A stretch of 64,000 nucleotides of DNA from the NCBI RefSeq assembly GCF_004345265.1, contig NZ_SLUM01000001.1, positions 62,001 to 126,000 of the forward strand. Reading direction: 5' to 3'. Source of the DNA: Allofournierella massiliensis. Its GTDB lineage: Bacteria; Bacillota; Clostridia; Oscillospirales; Ruminococcaceae. Shown piece by piece: positions 15,729 to 23,098 of the stretch. Below the pieces are notes generated by a model. That model did not search any database. It had not been told where the DNA came from and saw only the letters and a program-made list of their open reading frames with translations. Position 1 is the first letter of the stretch, and the number at the start of each line of letters is the position of its first letter. The position numbers and the translations under genes are program-made.

Positions 15729-16371
15729 TCACAGAAAAATCTGTTCCAGCTGAAAAAGAGGGAGCAGATTTTGTGTGATGATTCGATCCAGATCCAGACA
15801 GTCAATCAGAGCGCGGGAGCGTTCCCCCTTGTGGTAGGCTTTGCGGGTCGCATGTTTGCTGCGCTGGGCTGCGAACAGGCGCTTGAGCCGGGCGGCCCCC
15901 TTTCGGCCGGAAGGGATGTCGGCAGAGGTCAGGGGCTGAGACAGCTCCATGTATCGACTGATCCCATCCAGATCCAACAGAAAAATATCCTCTATATCCG
16001 CGCTGGCGGCGGAATTGCGCCCAGTCACCCTCGTAAAATTTGCTCACATCGCTGGAATAATCGTCCATATCATAGCAAAGAAAAACCGTCCAGTTTTTTG
16101 CCTGCGGGTGACCGGAAAGGCAGCGATTGGAAAACCAGCTTGCAGAGTTGTGAATCTGTGTGATGGTTCCCACGGCGTTCAAACGCACAATGCGCTTTCC
16201 AAAGGAACCGTGAACAATATAATAGGGCTCAAAGGTGACGGGGTCGTTTAAGCACTCAATGCTGCATTCCGGGTGCTTTCTGCCGTAATGGAGAAACAGC
16301 GCCTGATAAAACTGGTACTCCGTATCCGCTTCCATAATCAGGGCAAAGCCCTGTTCAAATCCCTGATCCAT
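15729..16371 (-). pseudogene. Frameshifted TOPRIM/DUF4435-like partner of the ATPase
   Basis: The start at 16371 overlaps the ATPase stop (TGATG), so the two are coupled. Frame one gives FALIMEADTEYQFYQALFLH near the N-terminus and VFLCYDMDDYSSD near residue 98. The conserved Glu and the later Asp-x-Asp fit a TOPRIM-like nuclease such as RloB or AriB. After KFYEGDWAQFRR the homologous reading continues in another frame (SADIEDIFLLDLDGISRYME ... ALIDCLDLDRIITQN) to the stop at 15729. The shift is near 16005-16020, at a CCGCCGCC run. A single-base correction would give about 213 residues. It is a recent pseudogene, a sequencing error, or less likely a programmed shift. The family call rests on pattern only. 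Confidence 0.65.
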
Positions 16372-17681
16372 CACACATCCTCCAGATAGTTGCGCAGCAG
16401 GTTCATGGAGGATTCAGGGCCGCACATCAGTTCGAACAGATATTCCCCTACGGACAAGCCGTAAACACGGGCGGCGGCAATGAGTTTTTTGACCTTGCCG
16501 GGAGAAATCTGGAAAAACTGTGCAATTCCGGGCTGCGGGCACCCGCCTGCATACAGTTGGTCCGGTTTCAGATACTGAACAAGGTAGGGAGAATGGCTGG
16601 AAATGATCAGACAGGTCTGTTCCAAAGTGTCAGATATGATTTCCAGCAGCTCTTTCAGCATGCGGGGATGGATACTGGTTTCCAGTTCCTCCACACCAAT
16701 GCAGGAAACCTGATTACAGCTTGCGATAAAAATATTGGTCAGCAGCCAGAAGATCCGTTTGGTTCCGGTGGACATCGCAGAAAGATTGACCGGCTGGTTC
16801 AGATATTCACTGGTGAGTGTGACGCGATAGACCTTGTCTTTTAAATGGAAGGGGACCGGGTTTGCCTGCGCATTTTCGACCATGGAAAACAGACTGCGGT
16901 CGTTTGCGGAAAGGGAAAGTTCATGGGCGTGGATGTGAATGGAGGTGAACTCCGGAAACAGGGAATACACCGCATCCTCAAAGGCAAGATACCGGTCCGG
17001 ATACAGCTCCCGCAGCTGGTACAGCGCGCGGGAAATGTCTTCATCGTCAAAACGAATATGAGAGTCGTCTTCGTCTGCAATGCGAAACGGAATGGGCTGA
17101 AACTGGTTGCGTACATCCAGCGTGCTGCATACCCGGTATTCAAACTGGCGGATGCATTGAACGGCTGGGCCGTATTCCAGATCGTCCACAGAAAAGAGAA
17201 GGTCCAAAGCCAGAACCGAAGGCTCCAGAACAATGCTGCGGAACGCATTGGTGGACTTGCCTTTCCGGTATTTGCCCAGGGAGCGTTTTAAATAGCTGGT
17301 ATAACGCACACTTTCGGTGGGGCGCATTTCCAGCGTTTCGTCAACGATTTGCTGGCCGGCCTTATCATCCCGATACCATAAGAAGGAAAAACCGTAATGA
17401 ATAAAGCGGTATTCGCCCAGTTCCGGTGCATCCAGTTCCATTTCGAAGGAGAAGGGCTCGTTGGCCAGCTCCGGGGTTAATGGAATGGCATCGACCCAGC
17501 TCATCATGTTGGCGCGCTGCTTGGGGCTGGCGGAAATAAAATCGGTGGCGAAATCAAGCGCCTCCAGAAGGTTACTCTTTCCGTAGTTGTTTGGGGAGAT
17601 CACCGCGATGGAGGGATGATCAAAACGCAGCCTGGTCGTGCGCAGATTTTTGAAACCACCCACGGTGAGAGATTTTAGCAT
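16371..17681 (-). CDS. AAA/OLD-type ATPase of a probable defence pair
   Basis: A 436-residue SMC/RecF-like ATPase. The first residues MLKSLTVGGFKNLRTTRLRF are typical of AAA_15/OLD proteins. Walker A is SPNNYGKSNLLEAL (about residue 33), the signature is LSAMSTGTKRIFWLL, Walker B is CIGVEELETSIHPRML, and the H-loop SSHSPYLV follows. It lacks a fused TOPRIM domain, which instead seems to be the next gene. The ATG at 17681 is chosen over an in-frame GTG at 17693 because GGAGG sits 11 bases upstream of the ATG and abuts the GTG. Base composition is visibly more AT-rich than its neighbours. Two-gene ATPase plus nuclease units of this kind (PARIS-, RloAB- or Gabija-like) act against phages; assignment here is an inference. 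Confidence 0.8.
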   Translation of the reverse strand: MLKSLTVGGFKNLRTTRLRFDHPSIAVISPNNYGKSNLLEALDFATDFISASPKQRANMMSWVDAIPLTPELANEPFSFEMELDAPELGEYRFIHYGFSFLWYRDDKAGQQIVDETLEMRPTESVRYTSYLKRSLGKYRKGKSTNAFRSIVLEPSVLALDLLFSVDDLEYGPAVQCIRQFEYRVCSTLDVRNQFQPIPFRIADEDDSHIRFDDEDISRALYQLRELYPDRYLAFEDAVYSLFPEFTSIHIHAHELSLSANDRSLFSMVENAQANPVPFHLKDKVYRVTLTSEYLNQPVNLSAMSTGTKRIFWLLTNIFIASCNQVSCIGVEELETSIHPRMLKELLEIISDTLEQTCLIISSHSPYLVQYLKPDQLYAGGCPQPGIAQFFQISPGKVKKLIAAARVYGLSVGEYLFELMCGPESSMNLLRNYLEDV

Positions 17682-17707
17682 CAAGGGAATCACCTCCGTC
17701 TGCTTTT

Positions 17708-17736
17708 ATGATACAAAAAACAAATTCCAGTGTCAA
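17708..17736 (-). promoter_or_regulatory. Strong promoter of the ATPase/TOPRIM operon
   Basis: On the minus strand TTGACA, a 17-bp spacer and TATCAT lie 27 bp before the start codon at 17681. Confidence 0.8.
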
Positions 17737-17829
17737 TGAACTTTGATCTCTATAAAGATGCAATATTCGCCAAAAAACAGGGATGAGTTTTTGCTGGAGT
17801 GAAAAATAAATTTGTGGGTTTGGTCACGC

Positions 17830-17838
17830 CCGGCCAGG
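17830..17838. repeat. Right attachment core of the element
   Basis: CCGGCCAGG, identical to 7911-7919; on the minus strand it encodes the Trp-Pro at which the N-terminal gene half stops matching its family. Confidence 0.75.
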
Positions 17839-18397
17839 TGGGGTAGACCTCGCTGGAGGCCACGTTGGCGATGTAATGCCGGAAGCTCACCGTTACATTG
17901 CGGGCGCTTTCCTTGGGCTTGCCCAGATGCACCGTGATGGTGGTGGGCACGATGGGGGTGGCCAGCACCAGCGGGGCCGGGCAGTTTTGGGCCGGGGCCA
18001 CGCTGGAGGGCCCCTGGGGCCGGTAGAGGGAATGGGGCGGAATGTCGAAGCTCTCCGGCTTTGGCTGGGGCGCGCCCAGCCGCTGGGCGGGCAGCATCTC
18101 CAGCAGAATCAGGGCGGTCTGGCAGGCGAACACCTGCACCCCCTGCATGGTCACGGTCTGGTAGCCCACCTTTTCTGCGGTCACGTCCCACAGGCTGTAG
18201 GGCTGCTGGGTGTTGGCTTCGTCCAGACTGAGCGCCTTGTCCGGCGCGGGCAGCTGAATCACCGGCGCGGTGCCGGTTTCATCGGTGGTCAGGGTCACAG
18301 GCGCATGGCCCTCGCCGCGTATCGTCACGGTCACGCCGGGGACCGGGGCGCTCTGGCGGGCGGCGTAGCTCTGGACCAGAAGGCAGCCGTTCATCAT
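17830..18397 (-). pseudogene. N-terminal part of the interrupted SpoIID-like, multi-PG-binding protein
   Basis: A start at 18397 with AAAGGAG upstream gives 189 residues that belong to the split gene. They comprise a carboxypeptidase-regulatory-like beta domain (VTVTIRGEG, TDETGTAPVIQLPAP, KVGYQTVTMQGVQVF) and then TITVHLGKPKESARNVTVSF and YIANVASSEVYPTWP. The last block is the SpoIID-like family segment that normally continues EEALRANIYAQ. That continuation is found at 7911 and below. In the present DNA the frame instead runs 26 codons into the element (GVTKPTNLFFTP...) and stops at 17750, so the product would be a 215-residue truncated protein. Confidence 0.85.
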
Positions 18398-18495
18398 GAG
18401 GCAAAACTCCTTTCGTTCGTTCAGCGGATCGGGTGCGGGCCGGGAAGCGCCCGCCTTGCACCTACCCTATTCCGCACCGGTGTGCCGTGATACTC

Positions 18496-18524
18496 TTGGA
18501 ATTTTGGCCCGGGTGTACTATACT
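18496..18524 (+). promoter_or_regulatory. Promoter of the aldose-1-epimerase gene
   Basis: TTGGAA, a 17-bp spacer and TATACT, about 40 bp before the start codon at 18566. Confidence 0.75.
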
Positions 18525-18565
18525 TTAGGTAACGTCTTTTATAAAAGGAAAGGGGTAGCGTTTTT

Positions 18566-19453
18566 ATGCGACATACCATCGAAAATGAATTTTTGACCGT
18601 GACCGTGGAGACCAAGGGTGCCGAGCTGGTGAGCGTGGTGGACAAGGCCACCGGCGCCGAGATGATGTGGGACGGCCAGAAGGATGTGTGGCCCCGCCGC
18701 GCGCCCATCCTGTTCCCCTACTGCGGCAAGCTGAACGGCGGCCACTACACCCTGGACGGCCAGACCTGGGAGGGCGGCCAGCACGGCTTTGGCCGGGACT
18801 TCGAGCACGAGTTTGTGGGCGCGGAAAACGGCGCCATGCGCTTTGTGCTGCGCGCCAATGAGGAGACCCGCAAAAAGCTGCCCCGGGACTTTGCGCTGGA
18901 AAGCGCCTTCGTGCTGGACGGCCGCACCCTGCGCCAGACCATCACCGTGACCAACACCGGCGACAGAGAGCTGCGCTTCGGCTTCGGCTTCCATCCCGGC
19001 TTCGCGCTGCCCTTCGACGACAAACACACCACCACCGACTACGAGCTGCGCTTTGACGCGCCCCAGACCCCGGTGGTCATCGAGACCGGCGCCACCAGCG
19101 GCCTGGTCACCGGCGAGACCCGGGTGATGATGGAGAACAGCGATGTGATCGCACTGGACGACCGGATGTTCGACCATGACTCCACCTGCATGAGCCAGCT
19201 GACCGCCAAGACCCTGAGCGTGGTGGAGAAGGACACCGGCCGCCGCATCACCGTTGGTCTGGAGGGCTTTGCCTACACCCTGATCTGGAGCGCGCCCGGC
19301 AACCCGAACCTGCACTTTGTGTGCATCGAGCCCTGGCACAGCCTGCCGGACACCGAGACCTTCGGCGGCGACTGGAACGAAAAGCCCTGCGCCGCGGCGC
19401 TGGCCGCCGGCGAGAGCTGGAACACCACCCTGGAAATGACCTTTGACCGCTGA
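18566..19453 (+). CDS. Aldose 1-epimerase family protein
   Basis: A 295-residue cytoplasmic enzyme of the galactose-mutarotase-like fold, which interconverts alpha and beta anomers of hexoses. Family markers are WPRRAPILFPYCGKL near residue 42, the HGFGRDFEH segment near 74 with the conserved His, GFHPGFALPF near 140, and FVCIEPWHSLPD near 252 with the catalytic Glu. Length is normal for the YihR/LacX-type group. The start has AAAGGAAAGGGG upstream. It is transcribed together with or just before tcdA, 56 bp away. The exact sugar is unknown. Confidence 0.92.
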   Translation: MRHTIENEFLTVTVETKGAELVSVVDKATGAEMMWDGQKDVWPRRAPILFPYCGKLNGGHYTLDGQTWEGGQHGFGRDFEHEFVGAENGAMRFVLRANEETRKKLPRDFALESAFVLDGRTLRQTITVTNTGDRELRFGFGFHPGFALPFDDKHTTTDYELRFDAPQTPVVIETGATSGLVTGETRVMMENSDVIALDDRMFDHDSTCMSQLTAKTLSVVEKDTGRRITVGLEGFAYTLIWSAPGNPNLHFVCIEPWHSLPDTETFGGDWNEKPCAAALAAGESWNTTLEMTFDR

Positions 19454-19509
19454 GCGCGGCCCGGCCCCCGTGGCCGAAACGCATGAACCCAAAAGGAGAA
19501 CCAACACCC

Positions 19510-20259
19510 ATGAGCATCGCACCCTTTGAACGGCGCACTGCCCTTCTGCTGGGCGAGGAGGGCGTGAACGCCCTGCACGCCGCCCATGTGATCCTGTTCG
19601 GCGTGGGGGGCGTGGGCGGCTATGTGGCCGAGGCCCTTGCCCGCGCCGGCGTCGGCCGGCTTACGCTGGTGGACGACGACACCATTGCCGAATCCAACCG
19701 CAACCGCCAGCTGATCGCCCTCACCGACACGGTGGGCCGCAGCAAGGTGGAGGTGGCCGCCCAGCGCATCCGGGCCATCAACCCGGACTGCCGGGTGGAG
19801 CCGGTGGCGCTGTTCTATATGCCGGACACCGCCGATCAGATTTCCTTTGAAGGGGCCAGCTATGTGGTGGACGCGGTGGACACCGTGACCGCCAAGCTGG
19901 AGATCATCGGCCGGGCGCTGGCCGCCGGGGTGCCGGTGATTTCCAGCATGGGCACCGGCAACAAGCTGCATCCGGAGCTGCTGGAGCTGACCACCCTCGA
20001 AAAGACCACAGCCTGCCCGCTGGCCCGGGTGATGCGCCGGGAGTGCCGGGCAAGAGGGTACAAAAACATTCCGGTGGTGTATTCCACCGAACCCGCCCTC
20101 ACCCCGAAGCAGCTGGACGGCCCGGCGGAGGTGCCGGGCGCGGCGGTTCGGGCAGGCAACCCCAAAAAGCAGACCCCCGGCAGCGTGAGCTTTGTGCCGG
20201 GGGCCGCGGGCCTGATCATCGCCGGCAAGGTGGTGCGGGACCTGACCGGGCAGCCATGA
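19510..20259 (+). CDS. tcdA: tRNA threonylcarbamoyladenosine dehydratase (TcdA/CsdL)
   Basis: A 249-residue E1-like (ThiF superfamily) enzyme that cyclises t6A37 of ANN-decoding tRNAs to ct6A using ATP. The nucleotide loop is LFGVGGVGGYVAEALARAG, followed by DDDTIAESNRNRQ with the adenylation Arg/Asn/Gln set, and VDAVDTVTAKLEII. A conserved MGTGNKLHPELLE segment and a late SVSFVPGAAGLIIAG segment complete the family pattern. ATG at 19510 follows AAAAGGAG; the in-frame start at 19483 has no site. It is followed by a MarR gene at 42 bp. Confidence 0.93.
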   Translation: MSIAPFERRTALLLGEEGVNALHAAHVILFGVGGVGGYVAEALARAGVGRLTLVDDDTIAESNRNRQLIALTDTVGRSKVEVAAQRIRAINPDCRVEPVALFYMPDTADQISFEGASYVVDAVDTVTAKLEIIGRALAAGVPVISSMGTGNKLHPELLELTTLEKTTACPLARVMRRECRARGYKNIPVVYSTEPALTPKQLDGPAEVPGAAVRAGNPKKQTPGSVSFVPGAAGLIIAGKVVRDLTGQP

Positions 20260-20301
20260 AGCCGCCCGGCGGCAAAAAAACGAAAGGCGGAGGAAACGGT
20301 T

Positions 20302-20784
20302 GTGGAACAAAAGCGCGGCGAATTGCTGAACCAGGTGTGGAACCTGCAGAACGAAGCCTATGACCTGATGTGCGAATACGACGCCATGCCCCACCGCTAC
20401 GGCGAGTGCATGCTGTATCAGGCGGAGGCCCACATGATTGACCTGATTGCCCTGTATCCGGGCATCACCGCCGCGGATCTGGCCAAGGTGCTGCGCAAGA
20501 CGCCCAGCGCCTGCTCCCAGACGCTGCGCAAGCTGCGGGAGAAGGGGCTGGTGGAGCAGCTGCGCAACACCGCCAACAACCGCCAGTACATGCTGCGCCT
20601 GACCGAGAGCGGGCAGGCGCTGTATCGGGACCACTCCGCCTTCAGCGCCGACTGCCAGCAGCGCACCTTCGACCGGATGGCGGAATTCACCGAGGAGGAG
20701 CTGGCGCTCTATCTGCGGGTGCAAAAGCGCATCAACGAGGCCTACGCCGACGATGTGCGCCGCAGCCGGGAACATTTTACCTGA
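20302..20784 (+). CDS. MarR-family transcriptional regulator
   Basis: A 160-residue winged-helix regulator. It starts with GTG at 20302, seven bases after GGAGG. The DNA-binding part is LYPGITAADLAKVLRKTPSA then SQTLRKLREKGLVEQ, with the wing NTANNRQYMLRLTESG near residues 92-108. Flanking helices would form the dimer. It is the last gene before a terminator and lies 0.9 kb upstream of an amino-acid permease and C-S lyase unit that carries inverted repeats at its promoter, so those genes are plausible targets. Confidence 0.88.
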   Translation: MEQKRGELLNQVWNLQNEAYDLMCEYDAMPHRYGECMLYQAEAHMIDLIALYPGITAADLAKVLRKTPSACSQTLRKLREKGLVEQLRNTANNRQYMLRLTESGQALYRDHSAFSADCQQRTFDRMAEFTEEELALYLRVQKRINEAYADDVRRSREHFT

Positions 20785-20806
20785 ACAGAAGCGCTGTTTC
20801 GATTCA

Positions 20807-20840
20807 CAGGCGGATGCGGCAGACGTGTCCGCCTGTTTTT
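20807..20840 (+). terminator. Terminator after the MarR gene
   Basis: CAGGCGGA/TCCGCCTG stem followed by TTTTT. Confidence 0.85.
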
Positions 20841-21001
20841 GGCGCAGACCGGGCAAATCGTTCGCCTTGAAGAGGAGGCAAAGCCTTCGGCACCAGAGAA
20901 TTTGCGTGGTCATTTTTTCTGAGGAAGGGGAGGCTGTGTGCGGAATTTTTGTTTCATTCAACGTTTTATTGAATTATCTTAATAATTTAGTAAATTAATT
21001 G

Positions 21002-21030
21002 TTGACTTCCTTTCCGGTCAGGAATAGAAT
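21002..21030 (+). promoter_or_regulatory. Promoter of a very short transcript
   Basis: TTGACT, a 17-bp spacer and TAGAAT, preceded by a very AT-rich tract (20965-21000). A terminator begins about ten bases after the predicted start of transcription. Most of the 875 bases between the MarR and permease genes are otherwise gene-free. Confidence 0.6.
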
Positions 21031-21036
21031 AGGGGC

Positions 21037-21087
21037 AGCAAAGGCACTTTGACGGAGAAAGTTTCCGCAAAGTGCCTTTGTTTTTTA
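21037..21087 (+). ncRNA. Putative ~50-nt RNA: promoter-terminator unit
   Basis: The predicted transcript is almost all hairpin: AAAGGCACTTTG (21040-21051) pairs with CAAAGTGCCTTT (21068-21079), with a smaller GGA/TCC pairing within the loop, then TTTTTT. It could be a small RNA or the attenuated leader of the permease unit farther downstream. No known family is recognised. Confidence 0.4.
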
Positions 21088-21134
21088 TTCCGCAGGCAGA
21101 GGAGGTTGTTTTCATATCCGGCAAACGGCACAAT

Positions 21135-21187
21135 GGGGTGCTGCATGGGTTCCGGTCGGTCGGGGCTGTGCAGTACCCCGTTTTTTT
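21135..21187 (+). terminator. Second hairpin with T-run in the region upstream of the permease
   Basis: GGGGTGCTGCA pairs with TGCAGTACCCC (one G-T pair) and is followed by GTTTTTTT. Together with the hairpin at 21040 it forms a double block to transcription from the 21002 promoter. Confidence 0.65.
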
Positions 21188-21472
21188 GTGTGGACGACCG
21201 CACAGGGAAAACAGCCCTGTGCCGCTGAATCACTGAAAATTTCCGGATTTTTTCATCGGAAGGGAAACGCATTATGAAGCAGGAAATGTAACCGCAGAGC
21301 AAAGCGAAACCGGCACAGAAAAAGTGATTTCAGGGATGCAGACAGGTGCAGAGGTGTTTTTATACGCGAACAGAAGGAGGAATTCTGTTGTACAGTTGCT
21401 ACAAAAGTGCCTGCCCCTTTTTGTTTTATTCGCAGAATTGGGCATAATTGCGCGAAAAATCCACAAAACCTC

Positions 21473-21501
21473 TTGACGAACTGTGTGAAATGAACTATCC
21501 T
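21473..21501 (+). promoter_or_regulatory. Promoter of the permease/C-S lyase unit
   Basis: TTGACG, a 17-bp spacer and TATCCT, about 150 bp before the permease start. Confidence 0.65.
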
Positions 21502-21502
21502 G

Positions 21503-21527
21503 AAGCAACTGAATGATTAAGTTGCTT
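21503..21527. promoter_or_regulatory. Inverted-repeat operator at the permease promoter start site
   Basis: AAGCAACT and AGTTGCTT form perfect 8-bp arms around nine bases, covering the predicted transcription start. A second small palindrome, TTAAG-TTG-CTTAA, overlaps it. This is a likely repressor site; the MarR protein at 20302 is a candidate. Confidence 0.55.
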
Positions 21528-21659
21528 AAGAATGAAGCGGCTTAATGAAAGTTGCGCAAATTTGCCAGATTTAAAAACAAGCGAAGCGCCGCCCGGAGTG
21601 ATCGATCGCTGGTGGACGCGGATCAGAAGGGGAAAAGAATTCAGGAAGGGAGAACATGT

Positions 21660-23033
21660 ATGCAAAAGGAAACCAAAAAACTGGGAATGTTTGACATTTA
21701 CAGCCTGGACGTGGGCGGTGCCATCGGTTCCGGCATTTTCGTGATGATGGGCCTGGGCATCGGATTCACCGGCCACTCCATCTTTCTGGCAGTGCTGATC
21801 GGCTGTTTTTACATGCTGCTGGCCTACCTGTATCAGCCGCTGATGAGCTCCATGTTTGTGCTGCCCGGCGGCGACTACGACATGAAGGCCATGCTGTTCG
21901 GCCCCATGCTCACCGGTGTGAGCGGTATTTTTACCTATGTGAACGGAATTGGTATGGCAATGTACGGCATGGCCATTGTGGATTATGCTTCCATGGTATT
22001 TCCGGCCATCCTGCCTTATAAAACGCTCATTGCCGTGGCCATCATCACCCTGTTCTTTGCGGCCACCATCCGGGGCTCCAAGTTCCTTGCCACGATTACC
22101 AGCATCATGACCATCGTGCTGCTGGTCGCCATCGGGCTGTTCGTGGTGTTCGGTCTGCCACAGGTAAAGCCCGGCTTCTTCGACGGCGACACCTTCTTTT
22201 TGAACGGCGGCGTCGGCTTTATCCAGGCCATCTCCATCATGAGCTTTGCCTGCCAGGGCACCACCATGGCACCGGTTTCCATGATGGAAGTTACCAAGAA
22301 ACCCCGCCGCACCATTCCCGTTGCCATCATCTTCATCACCCTGACCGTTGGTATCGTGTATGCCCTGATGGGCGTGGTTGCCGCCGGCGTGCTGCTGGTG
22401 GAAGATGTGGCCGGCCAGAGCCTGGCGCTGGTTGCGCAGGAAATCTTCCCCAACTGGCTGTATGTGATCTTTATTCTGGGCGGCGCGGTGTTCGCCATCG
22501 CCACTTCGCTTGCCAGTGGCATCGCCATGCTGCGCTACCCCTGCATCCAGGTTGCTGAGGATGGCTGGATGCCCGCCTTCTTCAAAAAGACCACCAAGGG
22601 CTGCTATCCTTATGTGGTGCAGGGCTTCTTCTACCTGATCTCCATCCTGCCCATCATTCTGGGCTTCTCGCTGGATGCTATTGTATCGCTGGTGATGATC
22701 CCTGCCATGCTGATGAACGCCTACCTGAACTGCTCGCTGATCGGTCTGGTGAAAAAATACCCCGAGCAGTGGAAGAGCAGTGTATACCACATGCCCACAC
22801 CGGTGTTCAATGTGATCTGTGTGCTGGGCAGCGTGTGCGCGCTGGTGGTTGCCTACAACCTCTTTGTGGATCTGTCTGTACGGGATATGATCGTCTGCCT
22901 GGGCATCATTGCTCTGTGCGTGGTGGTTGCCGCCGTTCGCTTGAAGACCGGCGCGGTCAGCCGCGAAACTCTGCTGAACAAGCAGCAGGAGATCGCCCGC
23001 AAGGCCGTTGAAGCCACTGCGGCCGAGGAGTAA
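21660..23033 (+). CDS. APC-family amino-acid permease
   Basis: A 457-residue transporter with about twelve membrane helices. The first helix carries SLDVGGAIGSGIFVMMGLG, the unwound glycine motif that binds the amino group and carboxylate of substrates in the APC superfamily. MSFACQGTTMAPVSMMEVTKKPRRTIPVA near residue 205 matches helix six and the following loop. ATG at 21660 follows GGAAGGGAG; the frame upstream from 21552 is in the leader. It is cotranscribed with a MalY/PatB lyase 65 bp downstream, which suggests import of a sulfur amino acid such as cystathionine, cystine or methionine. That link is an inference. Confidence 0.9.
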   Translation: MQKETKKLGMFDIYSLDVGGAIGSGIFVMMGLGIGFTGHSIFLAVLIGCFYMLLAYLYQPLMSSMFVLPGGDYDMKAMLFGPMLTGVSGIFTYVNGIGMAMYGMAIVDYASMVFPAILPYKTLIAVAIITLFFAATIRGSKFLATITSIMTIVLLVAIGLFVVFGLPQVKPGFFDGDTFFLNGGVGFIQAISIMSFACQGTTMAPVSMMEVTKKPRRTIPVAIIFITLTVGIVYALMGVVAAGVLLVEDVAGQSLALVAQEIFPNWLYVIFILGGAVFAIATSLASGIAMLRYPCIQVAEDGWMPAFFKKTTKGCYPYVVQGFFYLISILPIILGFSLDAIVSLVMIPAMLMNAYLNCSLIGLVKKYPEQWKSSVYHMPTPVFNVICVLGSVCALVVAYNLFVDLSVRDMIVCLGIIALCVVVAAVRLKTGAVSRETLLNKQQEIARKAVEATAAEE

Positions 23034-23098
23034 AATAAAATCAGGCAAAACATATCATGTTTTATTGAATTTTATCATAAAGAAAGGTCGAATCAATC

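Larger units (their letters stand above)
7911..17829. mobile_element. 9.9-kb serine-recombinase integrative element splitting a cell-wall gene
   Basis: The limits are set by the two broken ends of one gene, both on the minus strand and in the right order, and by a shared 9-bp core CCGGCCAGG at 7911-7919 and 17830-17838. Removing 9,919 bp rejoins SSEVYPTWP to EQALRANIHAQ in frame. A large serine recombinase ends 21 bp inside the left core, the usual place for an element's integrase. Cargo in order: 45-residue protein plus recombinase, CmpB-like membrane protein, Crp/Fnr regulator, small membrane protein, oleate hydratase, bile salt hydrolase, a hairpin repeat, and an ATPase/TOPRIM-like pair. 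No relaxase, replication or phage structural genes are visible, so it is not self-transmissible on present evidence. It might be a mobilisable island or a skin-like element. Confidence 0.85.

Noticed and set aside
5857-18397. Inversion or simple duplication as explanation for the split cell-wall gene
   Set aside because: Both parts keep the same strand and order, join exactly in frame at one core, and do not share sequence beyond it, which fits insertion rather than inversion or duplication.
21030-21659. T-box or SAM riboswitch upstream of the permease
   Set aside because: The T-box bulge sequence and the SAM kink-turn motifs are not present; only simple hairpins with T-runs are seen.
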